Origin: WRIS01 sp050945135
GTDB lineage: Bacteria; Actinomycetota; Coriobacteriia; Coriobacteriales; Eggerthellaceae
NCBI GenBank assembly: GCA_050945135.1
Contig: JBMNSJ010000001.1
Coordinates: 1-64,000, forward strand
DNA: 64,000 nt
Reading direction: 5' to 3'
The notes under the pieces are model-generated. The model had not been told where the DNA came from and ran no database searches. It saw only the letters and a program-made list of their open reading frames with translations. Of the stretch, positions 1-8,340 are shown one piece after another (the first letter of the stretch is position 1; the number at the start of each line of letters is the position of its first letter). The position numbers were made by a program, and so were the translations under genes.

Positions 1-90
1 ATGATCTGCTCTGTGGTGTAGCGTGTCTTTTTCATTGTCTGGTCCTTTCCCTTCAGTGTCGAATTCTATCTATTTCCTAACACTGGGGTT

Positions 91-306
91 GGATCAGATT
101 CAGGGGGTCATGCCATCTTTGACATGGCCACTGAATTAGAGCTTGAAACCATCGCTGAGGGTGTCGAGTCCCAAGACCAAGTTGATTTTTTGACTGAGCT
201 CGGCTGTAATACTATGCAAGGCTATTTCTATGCTCGCCCCATGCATATCGAAGACTACAATCATATTTTGCAGAAACACCATGAAGGAAACGCTCTCTCA
301 TCCTAA
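91..306 (+). pseudogene. C-terminal remnant of an EAL-domain (c-di-GMP phosphodiesterase-like) protein
   Basis: The reading frame ending at 306 carries the last part of an EAL domain: a helix followed by ETIAEGVES, then DFLTELGCNTMQGYFYARPM, which matches the C-terminal block of EAL phosphodiesterases (AEGVE, GC.. QGY, P). The upstream EAL blocks (the EAL signature, DDFG, KID) are absent. In the same frame an in-frame TAG lies at 19-21, the residues between it and about 91 do not resemble EAL, and the other two forward frames do not supply the missing part. The fragment therefore cannot form a catalytic domain. An ATG at 124 could start a 60-residue peptide, but no Shine-Dalgarno sequence is visible. 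It is most likely decay debris; the alternative, that the window edge cuts a gene, does not fit the upstream stop. Confidence 0.7.
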
Positions 307-384
307 ATAATGCTTGTCTGTACTAGAATGCTGAGAGAACCCTATCACTACACTGTCTCAAAAGAGATGTTTCAAGGAGCGATT

Positions 385-1515
385 ATGTCGAATAGAAGTC
401 TTGCCAAACCGAGTTCTGAGACCTACGTACTCGTAACCGGTGGTGCCGGATATATCGGGAGCCATACCTGCGTAGAGCTTTTATCGCAGGGCTATAACGT
501 GGTCATAGTCGATGATTTTAGCAACTCAAGCAAACTTGCCCTTGATCGGATAGGTACGATTACTGAGGAGTGTTCGGGCACGTTCTCATGTATTGAAGGT
601 GATATTTTAGACCGTTCCTTACTAGAATCGGTCTTCGAAACGTACGACATCGACGCCATTATTCACTTTGCTGGCTTTAAGGCAGTAGGAGAAAGTGTTG
701 AAAAACCTTTAGAGTATTACTGGAACAACGTCGCAGGAACCATTCAACTGTGCGACGTGGCTCGTTCGCATCAATGCAAAAATATAGTATTCTCAAGCAG
801 TGCAACGGTATATGGCGAAGCGAAAGAAATGCCAATTTCTGAGCATACTCCCACAAGCAAGCCCACCAATCCATATGGTCAGTCTAAATACATGGTTGAA
901 CAAATCCTCACCGATGTTTACCTCAGCGATAATGAGTGGAACATCACTTTGCTACGCTACTTCAACCCCATTGGCGCTCACAAAAGTGGCTTAATCGGAG
1001 AAGATCCGAAAGGCATTCCAAATAACCTGGTTCCTTTTGTCGCGCAAGTTGCGGCAGGTAAACGTGAATATGTTCATGTGTGGGGCAACGACTACCCCAC
1101 ACCAGACGGAACGGGAGTACGCGATTATATCCATGTAGTCGATTTGGCAACAGGACATATTAAAGCGCTCGAATGGATGGGCGGCAAAATCGGTAGTGGC
1201 GTCCAAGACGATCTTGATAGCATCACTGGTGAGCAAACACCCGAAGGCGACCGCCGTGGAGTTGCAGTTTTCAATCTAGGAACTGGTACGGGATCGAGCG
1301 TACTTGAAGTTATCACCGAATATGGCAGAGCGCTAGGAAGCGAAATTCCGTATAAGCTTGAAGAGCGCAGAGCAGGCGATGTTACTGTCTGCTATGCTGC
1401 TTGTGACAAAGCAAAAAGAGAGCTAGATTGGCAAGCCAAATACGATTTACGCCGTATGTGCGAAGACAGCTGGCGCTGGCAATCAAATAATCCTGATGGA
1501 TACAAACAATACTAG
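385..1515 (+). CDS. galE: UDP-glucose 4-epimerase
   Basis: Interconverts UDP-glucose and UDP-galactose in the cytoplasm, supplying UDP-galactose for the surface glycans made by the genes that follow. The NAD-binding Rossmann motif GGAGYIGSH is at residues 19-27, the SSSATVYGE block at about 137, and the catalytic YGQSK (Y164, K168) of the extended short-chain dehydrogenase family is present. The length of 376 residues is slightly above the usual 330-340, with a loop near residues 275-290. I chose ATG 385 because AAGGAG lies just upstream; the frame stays open to 310, but that extension has no homology-like features. The next gene starts inside the 3' end, suggesting translational coupling. 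GalE is close to certain; a UDP-GlcNAc/GalNAc epimerase activity is possible. Confidence 0.95.
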   Translation: MSNRSLAKPSSETYVLVTGGAGYIGSHTCVELLSQGYNVVIVDDFSNSSKLALDRIGTITEECSGTFSCIEGDILDRSLLESVFETYDIDAIIHFAGFKAVGESVEKPLEYYWNNVAGTIQLCDVARSHQCKNIVFSSSATVYGEAKEMPISEHTPTSKPTNPYGQSKYMVEQILTDVYLSDNEWNITLLRYFNPIGAHKSGLIGEDPKGIPNNLVPFVAQVAAGKREYVHVWGNDYPTPDGTGVRDYIHVVDLATGHIKALEWMGGKIGSGVQDDLDSITGEQTPEGDRRGVAVFNLGTGTGSSVLEVITEYGRALGSEIPYKLEERRAGDVTVCYAACDKAKRELDWQAKYDLRRMCEDSWRWQSNNPDGYKQY

Positions 1516-2233
1516 TGAGAGTTTTTATACTGCCGTGAAAGTATTAATCATAATACCCGCGTATAACGAGGAAGACAGCATTGAGTCTACTGTTAAAACC
1601 GTAGTCGATGCAGGCTATGATTACGTGATTATCAATGATGGATCAACAGATAAAACTCGCAGCTTATGTGAAGCAAATAACTTTAACGTCATCAATCTTC
1701 CTCAAAACCTCGGTATTGGCGGTGCTGTTCAGACCGGACATAAATATGCCTTCGAGAATAACTATGACGTTGATATTCAGTTTGATGGGGACGGGCAACA
1801 CGACGTTTCCTACATCGAACCATTAATAACTGCGATAGAAAACGGGAGCGATCTTGTGGTTGGCTCTCGCTTTCTTGAACAAACGGAAGGGTTTCAGTCA
1901 AGCTGGCTGAGAAGAGTTGGCATTACCTGGCTTTCTTTCTTCATCAAACTATTTACTGGCAAAAAAGTACATGACCCCACTTCAGGCTTTCGAGCAACCG
2001 GCAAACATGCTCTTGAGGTGTTCTGTCGTAACTACCCTATAGACTACCCCGAGCCTGAGTCGATTGTCGTTGCCCTGAAATTGGGGCTCAAAGTTGATGA
2101 GGTCTCTGTTCTTATGCATGAACGACAGGGAGGAACTTCTTCTATCGGAGGTATTTCGAGTGTTTATTACATGATAAAAGTGAGCCTTTCTATTGCAATC
2201 TTAAGCTTCTCTACCAAGAAAAATCCGAGGTGA
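1496..2233 (+). CDS. Family 2 glycosyltransferase, DPM1-like
   Basis: A GT-A-fold transferase that probably moves a sugar from a nucleotide donor to a lipid phosphate at the inner face of the membrane. It has the N-terminal motif IIIPAYNEED, the nucleotide-binding INDGSTD, the metal-binding FDGDGQHD and the GSRF block of dolichyl-phosphate mannose synthase relatives. It has no C-terminal membrane helices of its own; these may come from the small DUF2304 membrane protein directly downstream, a pairing common in such loci. Two starts are possible: ATG 1496, overlapping galE by 20 bases, or GTG 1535, which begins right at the KVLIIIPAYN strand. The spacing to the next gene is 4 bases, so the two are co-transcribed. 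Confidence 0.85.
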   Translation: MDTNNTSESFYTAVKVLIIIPAYNEEDSIESTVKTVVDAGYDYVIINDGSTDKTRSLCEANNFNVINLPQNLGIGGAVQTGHKYAFENNYDVDIQFDGDGQHDVSYIEPLITAIENGSDLVVGSRFLEQTEGFQSSWLRRVGITWLSFFIKLFTGKKVHDPTSGFRATGKHALEVFCRNYPIDYPEPESIVVALKLGLKVDEVSVLMHERQGGTSSIGGISSVYYMIKVSLSIAILSFSTKKNPR

Positions 2234-2237
2234 GAGT

Positions 2238-2591
2238 ATGAGTATTGTCCTTCAAGTAGCTGTAATCATTGCATGCTTGCTTTTTATCATCTTCGTTGTA
2301 AGACTCGTAGCTAAAGAAAAACTGCTTTTAAAGTATTCTCTTCTTTGGATTGCCCTAGGCTTAATTCTACTTTTATGTGCGATTTTTCCCACCCCGCTTT
2401 ACGAACTTTCTCACCTATTAGGCTTTGAGACGCCGGCAAATTTCATATTCTTCGTGGGATTGTTTTTCCTTTTGGCAATTGCCTTATCTCTTAGCGCCAT
2501 TGCCAGCAAGCAAAAGCTCATGATTAAAAATCTTACACAGGAACAGGCGCTTCTTGAAAAACGCCTAAAGAATATCGAAGAAAATGAGTAA
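2238..2591 (+). CDS. DUF2304 family small membrane protein
   Basis: A 117-residue protein with three predicted membrane helices (about residues 4-21, 33-50 and 66-88), followed by a charged, coiled-coil-like tail rich in K, E and Q. The arrangement and its position directly after a DPM1-like glycosyltransferase match the DUF2304 family, whose members accompany polyprenyl-phosphate glycosyltransferases; their biochemical role is not established. A GAGGTGAGAGT Shine-Dalgarno region precedes the ATG. The inferred role is membrane recruitment or support of the transferase encoded immediately upstream. Confidence 0.75.
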   Translation: MSIVLQVAVIIACLLFIIFVVRLVAKEKLLLKYSLLWIALGLILLLCAIFPTPLYELSHLLGFETPANFIFFVGLFFLLAIALSLSAIASKQKLMIKNLTQEQALLEKRLKNIEENE

Positions 2592-2686
2592 AACAAAAAG
2601 ATTTGCGAGGTTCCTGCCAGAGTGATGCATAAACCCTTGGACTAACAAGCATATTATTCGCATCAAAGGATTTCAAACTCTTGCTG

Positions 2687-3943
2687 CTAATCTGCTTTAA
2701 CAGAACCTGCATTACTTTCGCAACTGTGTAATCGTTTTCTCATATATACCAAAAGCACGATTATTCCAACTACAAACGCAATGATTCCTGTGAAGCTTAC
2801 CCCATTCATATCCCAGGTATTTACACAGAAAAAAGTTAGCGGCAACGCTGCTACAAGTGAAACAAGATTACCAATGAAGTTCCCGCGAAAATCTCTCATC
2901 ACAATTAACAAATCGCTGATAAGCCAAAAATATGCGGTGGCAATTGTACAGATAATGAGCGGGATAAGAAGGTAGGCATAAGGGGCGATACTCTCTCCGT
3001 ACAGTAAAACTAGGCCCCATTCTCCAAAGAGGAAAAAGAGTATTGTGCACACTACTGCCACACCAAGAATCCCCAACGTTACCTTAGAAAAAAGGCGCAT
3101 GAACTCTTTCACATTTGAATCGTTGTAGTACCGAGAAAATATTCCCAACAAAGGACTATAAATATATGTTGCACCCATTTGGACAATTGCAACAGGAGCG
3201 GCAACAGATGCATAAATTCCTAAAGCAGCATCACCAAATTCGAAGCCTAAATACTGTCGAGGAATGGTTATCACTGCACTGCAGAAGACCGATGCCGCTA
3301 CAGCAGGTAAACACTTCTTAAGAAGGATTAATGTCTTTTGTTTTGATATCTTTGGCTTGAACGTGTCCAGTCGTCGTGAAACTGCTCTGTCATAGAAAAA
3401 GCCAACGGGTGCTGTTGCAATGATCATGGCTAATATTGAGAGTTCTAGTGAATTCGTTATTCCAAGTACAGCACCAAAAGCTAGTACAGAGAGAATGCCT
3501 CGAATGGTTAACGATTTCCCAACGTAGTCCATTCGCGAACGTTGCTGATCAAGACCATGCAAGACATCTATTATCAATTCAACTGACTTAAAAATGAGAA
3601 ACAGAAAAATACTGAGAAGCGCTTCTGGGTTAGTCGTAAAAAAGGCGTATATCATACAGCCAAACAACGCGAGCACGACCGTTATTATCCTGAACCCCAT
3701 ATACTCACTTGAAGAGTATTCTCCATCCACATCAGATACTTGATATGTTCGCATCTTGTAAATTGCAAACGGAATAAAAAGGTTTCCAATAGCCATAGCT
3801 AAAGCGAGCACACCTGCAGCATCATAACCAAAGGACAAGCGTACAACCAAGATGGTTATTAACCATTGGCAGCCTAAGTAGATGGTTGATCCAAGCGAAT
3901 TCCATACAATGTTTTGTTTGGCTGAAAGCGTTTTTTCCGTCAA
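2687..3943 (-). CDS. Wzx-type polysaccharide/oligosaccharide flippase
   Basis: A 418-residue integral membrane protein with about 12 hydrophobic helices, few charged residues in the helices, and a K/R-rich cytoplasmic end, as in the MATE/MVF-related RfbX/Wzx (PST) family that flips lipid-linked oligosaccharides across the membrane. The N-terminal KQNIVWNSLGS and the first helix pair match the usual start of these proteins. It starts at TTG 3943 with GGAAAG at good spacing. It is the only flippase in the polysaccharide region and is transcribed divergently from the next glycosyltransferase. Substrate specificity cannot be read from the sequence. Confidence 0.8.
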   Translation of the reverse strand: MTEKTLSAKQNIVWNSLGSTIYLGCQWLITILVVRLSFGYDAAGVLALAMAIGNLFIPFAIYKMRTYQVSDVDGEYSSSEYMGFRIITVVLALFGCMIYAFFTTNPEALLSIFLFLIFKSVELIIDVLHGLDQQRSRMDYVGKSLTIRGILSVLAFGAVLGITNSLELSILAMIIATAPVGFFYDRAVSRRLDTFKPKISKQKTLILLKKCLPAVAASVFCSAVITIPRQYLGFEFGDAALGIYASVAAPVAIVQMGATYIYSPLLGIFSRYYNDSNVKEFMRLFSKVTLGILGVAVVCTILFFLFGEWGLVLLYGESIAPYAYLLIPLIICTIATAYFWLISDLLIVMRDFRGNFIGNLVSLVAALPLTFFCVNTWDMNGVSFTGIIAFVVGIIVLLVYMRKRLHSCESNAGSVKAD

Positions 3944-3990
3944 ATTCTTTCCAATACTAATTGCTCATCACTGCATGAATACGCTTAATC

Positions 3991-3996
3991 TATAAT
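3991..3996 (+). promoter_or_regulatory. Candidate -10 box (TATAAT) for the 4016 glycosyltransferase
   Basis: A perfect TATAAT lies 20 bases before the ATG at 4016, in the gap between divergent genes, and is followed by AAGGAGGTG as ribosome binding site. No convincing -35 hexamer lies 16-18 bases upstream, so only the -10 is called. Confidence 0.45.
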
Positions 3997-4015
3997 CAAG
4001 ATAAGGAGGTGTTGT

Positions 4016-4948
4016 ATGACAAAGCTTGTTTCCGTAATTATGTCATTATACAAACCAAACGAACTTTTTTTGGCAAAACAACTTGATTCCATCAATGCGC
4101 AAGACTACGCGAATATTGAAGTTGTCATACGCAATGATTATCCCGAGGATATAAACCGAGAAGAATTCATAAGAGAGCACCTCACCAATTTTCCCTTCCG
4201 TTATTATCATGGCAACGAAAACCTTGGCTATGTTAAGTCATTTGAAGAGCTCGTTTTGCTTGCTCAGGGAGAATATATTGCCTTCTCTGATCAAGACGAC
4301 CTCTGGCTTCCTAATAGAATTGGTGATGGAATACTACCACTCATTGACGGAAGTGTTCTTTCAAGCTGCGATAGATCCATTATTGATCAAGACGACAAGA
4401 TTATCCTTGCCAGCTGGAAGGAGTCTCATCCTAATGCGCCAGAAACAAATTGGAAAACGGGTGACGCAATCACGCAACGCGCCGCTTTTACCTGTTACTC
4501 GATTGGAATGGCGACAATAGTAAAAGCCGAGGTCGCTAAAGCAGCAACACCTTTCCCTGTAGATACTGGGCACGATTTATGGGTCACATTGTATGCCAGC
4601 GAGATTGGCACCTGTGCTTTTATCGATAAGGCGCTTGTGCAATATCGCCGACACGGAGACAACATAACGGGTCTCTTTTCTGGCATTTCATCAAAGAATG
4701 ACTGGTACTCAGAAAGAATTGAACCCCGCTTCAGAGTTTCTCAAGAGTTTCTAAAACGCTTTCCAGCGTCGGAGAATTCCAAAATAATTAATGATTTTTC
4801 ACAAGCGAGAGTAAATCGCGATCGTAAAGCCCTACGTCAGTACAGAGAGCTTGCTCCAATGCTTGTGCGATTTGAAATACTCCAATCATTAGTTCCCGAC
4901 TCAATCTTTAAGCTTCTCATAAAAGCTGGTAAACGCTTTGCGGAATAA
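4016..4948 (+). CDS. Family 2 glycosyltransferase, rhamnosyltransferase-like
   Basis: A 310-residue cytoplasmic GT-A transferase. SVIMSLYKPNE opens the fold, and the SDQDDLW block holds the DxD-type metal/nucleotide site; SDQDDxW is the variant typical of the rhamnosyltransferase subgroup of family 2. GHDLWVTL near residue 183 fits the acceptor-side signature, and YRRHGDNITG near residue 205 is also typical. A strong Shine-Dalgarno sequence (AAGGAGGTG) and a TATAAT box precede it, so it probably has its own promoter. About 150 bases without a gene follow before the next transferase. The sugar transferred is inferred from the subgroup only. Confidence 0.85.
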   Translation: MTKLVSVIMSLYKPNELFLAKQLDSINAQDYANIEVVIRNDYPEDINREEFIREHLTNFPFRYYHGNENLGYVKSFEELVLLAQGEYIAFSDQDDLWLPNRIGDGILPLIDGSVLSSCDRSIIDQDDKIILASWKESHPNAPETNWKTGDAITQRAAFTCYSIGMATIVKAEVAKAATPFPVDTGHDLWVTLYASEIGTCAFIDKALVQYRRHGDNITGLFSGISSKNDWYSERIEPRFRVSQEFLKRFPASENSKIINDFSQARVNRDRKALRQYRELAPMLVRFEILQSLVPDSIFKLLIKAGKRFAE

Positions 4949-5097
4949 CAATCAACCTCGAAAAGGGGCTTGCGGCAAACTATATGGTTTCAATGTGAGA
5001 CTTGTCTCTTGTTTTGATACGTCCATAATAAGGTCATGCACGTTTTTGAATCCGACATCCAATCGCAGCACAAGGGGCATTTGAAAGCAACTTAAGC

Positions 5098-6138
5098 ATG
5101 ATTTCTACTAGACAAAACGATGAAATACTTCTTGATTATATTCCCGCCATCAGCGTGATTGTACCTGCCTATAATACGCAGGATTATCTTGGTCGTTGTC
5201 TTGATTCCATACTGGCGCAAAGCTTTGAAGACTATGAAGTTATATTCGTAAACGATGGGTCGAGCGATGGTTCACTACAAGTATTTGAAAGCTACCTGCC
5301 ACGCTTTAAGCGTGCAAGGCTCGTTAGTCAGGATAATCAGGGTGTCTCGAGAGCGCGCAATGCAGGCATAGCAGTTGCCAAAGGCAGCTACATCTCTTTC
5401 ATCGATTCGGACGACTGGATTGCTCCAAGCATGCTGCAAACATTGTATGCGGCAATTACCGAAACCAAGAGTGATATTGCCCAAATCGAATATACAACAG
5501 CGGCCCATCCTTCCAAAACTATAGTGCAAGCACCCAACGAAGTAAGACGACTTCTTAGCTCCACAAAAGCCCTCAGTGAAATGCTTATCGATGAGATGTA
5601 TTCCCCTTGCTGCCGCCTCTATTCTCGCTCTCTCATGGAAGAAGATGCAGAAGTGTTTCCCGTAGGAATAACTTGCGAAGATCGGGTAGCCAACTTCAAG
5701 CTTATTTCGAAAGCTGAGCAAGTAGTCATCTCTAACCGTATTGAATATTTTTATTACCTAAACTATGGCTCAATCTCTTACAACGGACTTGATGAGCGTG
5801 GACTTGACATCCTTGTTGCCGATGCCCGAATCGTAGACATGGCCAATTGTCTTGGAGATGCACACATTATCTCGCTTGCTAAAGATCGTGCCGCAAAAGG
5901 AGCTTACTCCCTGCTGGTGAAATGGGCACGCTTCGGAATTACTGACTCTAATCTGGGTGAGGATGCTCTTCATTCTTTGCAAGAAAGATATAAGAAAGAC
6001 TATCCACGACTCATGAAATCACAGCTGTCTGCAGGTAAAAAGTTTGCTGCATGGCAGCTTCGCTATATGCCCGAACTACTTAAGCTTGAATTCAAGCTTT
6101 ACAATATACTTACTGGCCACAGCAAGGAAAGCGCATGA
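5098..6138 (+). CDS. Family 2 glycosyltransferase
   Basis: A 346-residue transferase with SVIVPAYNTQDYL, VNDGSSDGS and FIDSDDWI: the donor-binding and DxD motifs of family 2. A CEDR block near residue 194 supplies the general-base acidic pair typical of capsular/teichoic-type transferases. The C-terminal 130 residues are helical and basic. No clear Shine-Dalgarno sequence precedes ATG 5098. Its stop overlaps the start of the next gene by 4 bases (ATGA), so the two are translationally coupled and probably act one after the other on the same glycan. Confidence 0.85.
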   Translation: MISTRQNDEILLDYIPAISVIVPAYNTQDYLGRCLDSILAQSFEDYEVIFVNDGSSDGSLQVFESYLPRFKRARLVSQDNQGVSRARNAGIAVAKGSYISFIDSDDWIAPSMLQTLYAAITETKSDIAQIEYTTAAHPSKTIVQAPNEVRRLLSSTKALSEMLIDEMYSPCCRLYSRSLMEEDAEVFPVGITCEDRVANFKLISKAEQVVISNRIEYFYYLNYGSISYNGLDERGLDILVADARIVDMANCLGDAHIISLAKDRAAKGAYSLLVKWARFGITDSNLGEDALHSLQERYKKDYPRLMKSQLSAGKKFAAWQLRYMPELLKLEFKLYNILTGHSKESA

Positions 6139-7169
6139 ACTCGTCTACCCACCAAAGCCTAAAGACAGCAGCTCACTATCCGCTGCTCACCATAGTAATG
6201 CCCTGCTACAACGTGGAAGCATATCTAAACCGAGGGCTTGAAAGCCTGGCAGACAAGCGTTTTGAAGGCAAGCTTGAAGTCCTCATCGTAAATGATGGAT
6301 CAACGGACGAAACCGAACAAATTGCGCAATCCTACGTTGATGCGCACCCAGAAATATTTCGCCTTATCACCAAGGAGAATGGTGGACACGGATCGGGTAT
6401 TAATACCGGCATCCGTGAGGCTTCTGGGCTCTATTTCCGCATCTTAGATGGCGATGATTGGGTAAACACCGATAACCTTTTTGCCTTGCTCGAAAGGCTT
6501 GTGGATATTGATTCCGATATGATAGTCGACGAGATGACTGAAGTGGATATGGACAGTGGGAATGAGCGCTTCTGTGAGCTTCCCTCTTTTATAGAAGTCG
6601 ATACTGAGCAGGCTTTTGAAGAGATATGCAACAATGAAGACACCGAATCCTATATCAGCATCCACACGCTCTCTGTACGAACAAGCCTCTTACGAAATTT
6701 TGGTATCGAAGTTCTTGAGAAGGTATTTTACGAAGACTACGAGTATATTGTTAAAACCACTTGCTACACAAAGACGGTAGTCTTTTTGCGGCTCAACATC
6801 TATCAATATCTCGTAGGAAACGCTAACCAAAGCGTGGCGGCAGAGAATTTTGTGAAGAGATACGACCAACACCAAAGAATTGTAAGCGAGCTTCTTGATT
6901 TCGCATCGCGAACATCCTTCTCTCCCAAAATCCAAGATTATCTCAACAAGAAAATCGAGTTGATTATTAACACGCACTACAATATTTTGCTTATTTTTGA
7001 TAGCGACCGTGCGCGTGGCCGTAAGCGCACGAACGAGTTTAGGCGCTGGCTTCAAGATGCCCACCCCACTTTTGCTGTAGCTACCGAAAAGCGCTACAAA
7101 CAGGCTCTGGTTTTGCATCGGCTTGGATTCGACCAAAGGCGGCTCGACAAGTTCATGGGGCGAAGCTAG
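6135..7169 (+). CDS. Family 2 glycosyltransferase
   Basis: A 344-residue transferase coupled to the gene before it through an ATGA overlap. Motifs: TIVMPCYNVEAYL, IVNDGSTDET, GGHGSGINTG and LDGDDWV (the DxD equivalent), with an EDYEY block near residue 200. The KENGGHGSGINTGI segment marks a subgroup of family 2 enzymes found in capsule loci of Gram-positive bacteria. The protein is soluble and has no membrane helices. It ends 53 bases from the convergent gene at 7223. Confidence 0.85.
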   Translation: MNSSTHQSLKTAAHYPLLTIVMPCYNVEAYLNRGLESLADKRFEGKLEVLIVNDGSTDETEQIAQSYVDAHPEIFRLITKENGGHGSGINTGIREASGLYFRILDGDDWVNTDNLFALLERLVDIDSDMIVDEMTEVDMDSGNERFCELPSFIEVDTEQAFEEICNNEDTESYISIHTLSVRTSLLRNFGIEVLEKVFYEDYEYIVKTTCYTKTVVFLRLNIYQYLVGNANQSVAAENFVKRYDQHQRIVSELLDFASRTSFSPKIQDYLNKKIELIINTHYNILLIFDSDRARGRKRTNEFRRWLQDAHPTFAVATEKRYKQALVLHRLGFDQRRLDKFMGRS

Positions 7170-7222
7170 ATTTCGCCTTCGTTCGCTTACATGCTTGTAG
7201 GCAAACGCTTCACCAAAGCATA

Positions 7223-8221
7223 CTATTGCTGGAAAAAACTCTCGGGATACCTTTTCACAAAAGCTTCTGCTCCGTGCTCAAGCAGATACTCGAGCACGAC
7301 GTGGTCTTCTTTCTTGAAAAGATGAAGATTTAACTCTTTGTTATTTTGAGCTTTATGGTATTCGTCCCGCATACGCTGCATGAAAGAGACCTTTTCGGAA
7401 TCAGCAATGCGATCATAGTTCCAACGGTACTTGCCAAACTTATCAACGTTAAACCAGGGTAAAAACACCTTTGCGCGCTCGGGCATAGCACGTAAAAACT
7501 CTTCACTTTCAGCAAGTTCTTCGTTAACCGCAAACACTTTGTCCTTTGTTTTTACTGATGAGTTGGGATTGTCAACCCGGTAAAACAACAGCGGCTTACG
7601 CAAGAGCACACAACGCTTAGATGCAAACCACACCTTGAGAGAAAAGGCTGCATCCTGAAACGAAGCCCCAGGGGTTTCTCGAAACCGAATTCCATGTTCT
7701 TCGAGAAAACTTTTCTTGTAAATTCCCGACCAAATACTAGGAATCGTGCAAACAATTTCTGGTTTGTCAATTGCATCAAAGGGCTGCTTGTATCGAAAGC
7801 CCTGAAAGTTTCGGATAATCACATCGCCTTCTTCTCGATGCTCATAATAATTAGCCTTCACAACATCGCAGTCGTGGGCCTTTGCACTCTTATACAACTG
7901 AGCAAACATCTTGAGGCTTACGTAATCGTCAGGCTCAACAATGCCGATATAGCGGCCACGCGCACACGCGAGGCCTTTGTTCATGGAAGCACCGTAGCCT
8001 GAGTTGGGCTTATCAATGATTACAATGCGCGAATCTTTTTCGGCATAGCGTTTCATAAGCTCAAGTGAATCGTCGGTTGAGCCATCGTTGATGCAGATAA
8101 ACTCAAGGTTATCCAAGCTTTGATCGCGAAGCGAATCCAGACATTGGACAAGATATTCCCCCGGATTATAAATGGGTATCAATATTGAAATATCGGGAAT
8201 CGCTGAATCCACGGGTGTCAT
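7223..8221 (-). CDS. Family 2 glycosyltransferase, EPDDY variant
   Basis: A 332-residue transferase with SILIPIYNPGEYL, CINDGSTDDS, NSGYGASMNKG and IVEPDDYVS. The metal-site segment reads EPDD rather than the usual DSDD. The gene at 12226 has the same variant and a similar central block (SIWSGIYKKSFL here, AIWSALYRKDFL there), so the two look like paralogues. An AAAGG ribosome-binding site precedes the ATG. It is transcribed away from the gene at 8341, with the promoters of both in the 120-base gap. Function in surface glycan synthesis is inferred from the surroundings. Confidence 0.83.
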   Translation of the reverse strand: MTPVDSAIPDISILIPIYNPGEYLVQCLDSLRDQSLDNLEFICINDGSTDDSLELMKRYAEKDSRIVIIDKPNSGYGASMNKGLACARGRYIGIVEPDDYVSLKMFAQLYKSAKAHDCDVVKANYYEHREEGDVIIRNFQGFRYKQPFDAIDKPEIVCTIPSIWSGIYKKSFLEEHGIRFRETPGASFQDAAFSLKVWFASKRCVLLRKPLLFYRVDNPNSSVKTKDKVFAVNEELAESEEFLRAMPERAKVFLPWFNVDKFGKYRWNYDRIADSEKVSFMQRMRDEYHKAQNNKELNLHLFKKEDHVVLEYLLEHGAEAFVKRYPESFFQQ

Positions 8222-8304
8222 TGTCCAAGCCTTTCTTACTAGTAATGCTGATTCATTATACGCGAAGCTAGCATGTACTTGCTCCCCTCTTAAGCCTCAT
8301 CAGA

Positions 8305-8310
8305 TATAAT
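8305..8310 (+). promoter_or_regulatory. Candidate -10 box (TATAAT) for the 8341 operon
   Basis: A perfect TATAAT lies about 30 bases before the GTG at 8341. A TTGCTC about 20 bases upstream could be a poorly spaced -35. Transcription from here would give a short leader containing AAAGGG. Confidence 0.45.
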
Positions 8311-8340
8311 GCTTAGGTTGCTAGATTATGAAAGGGCTTT

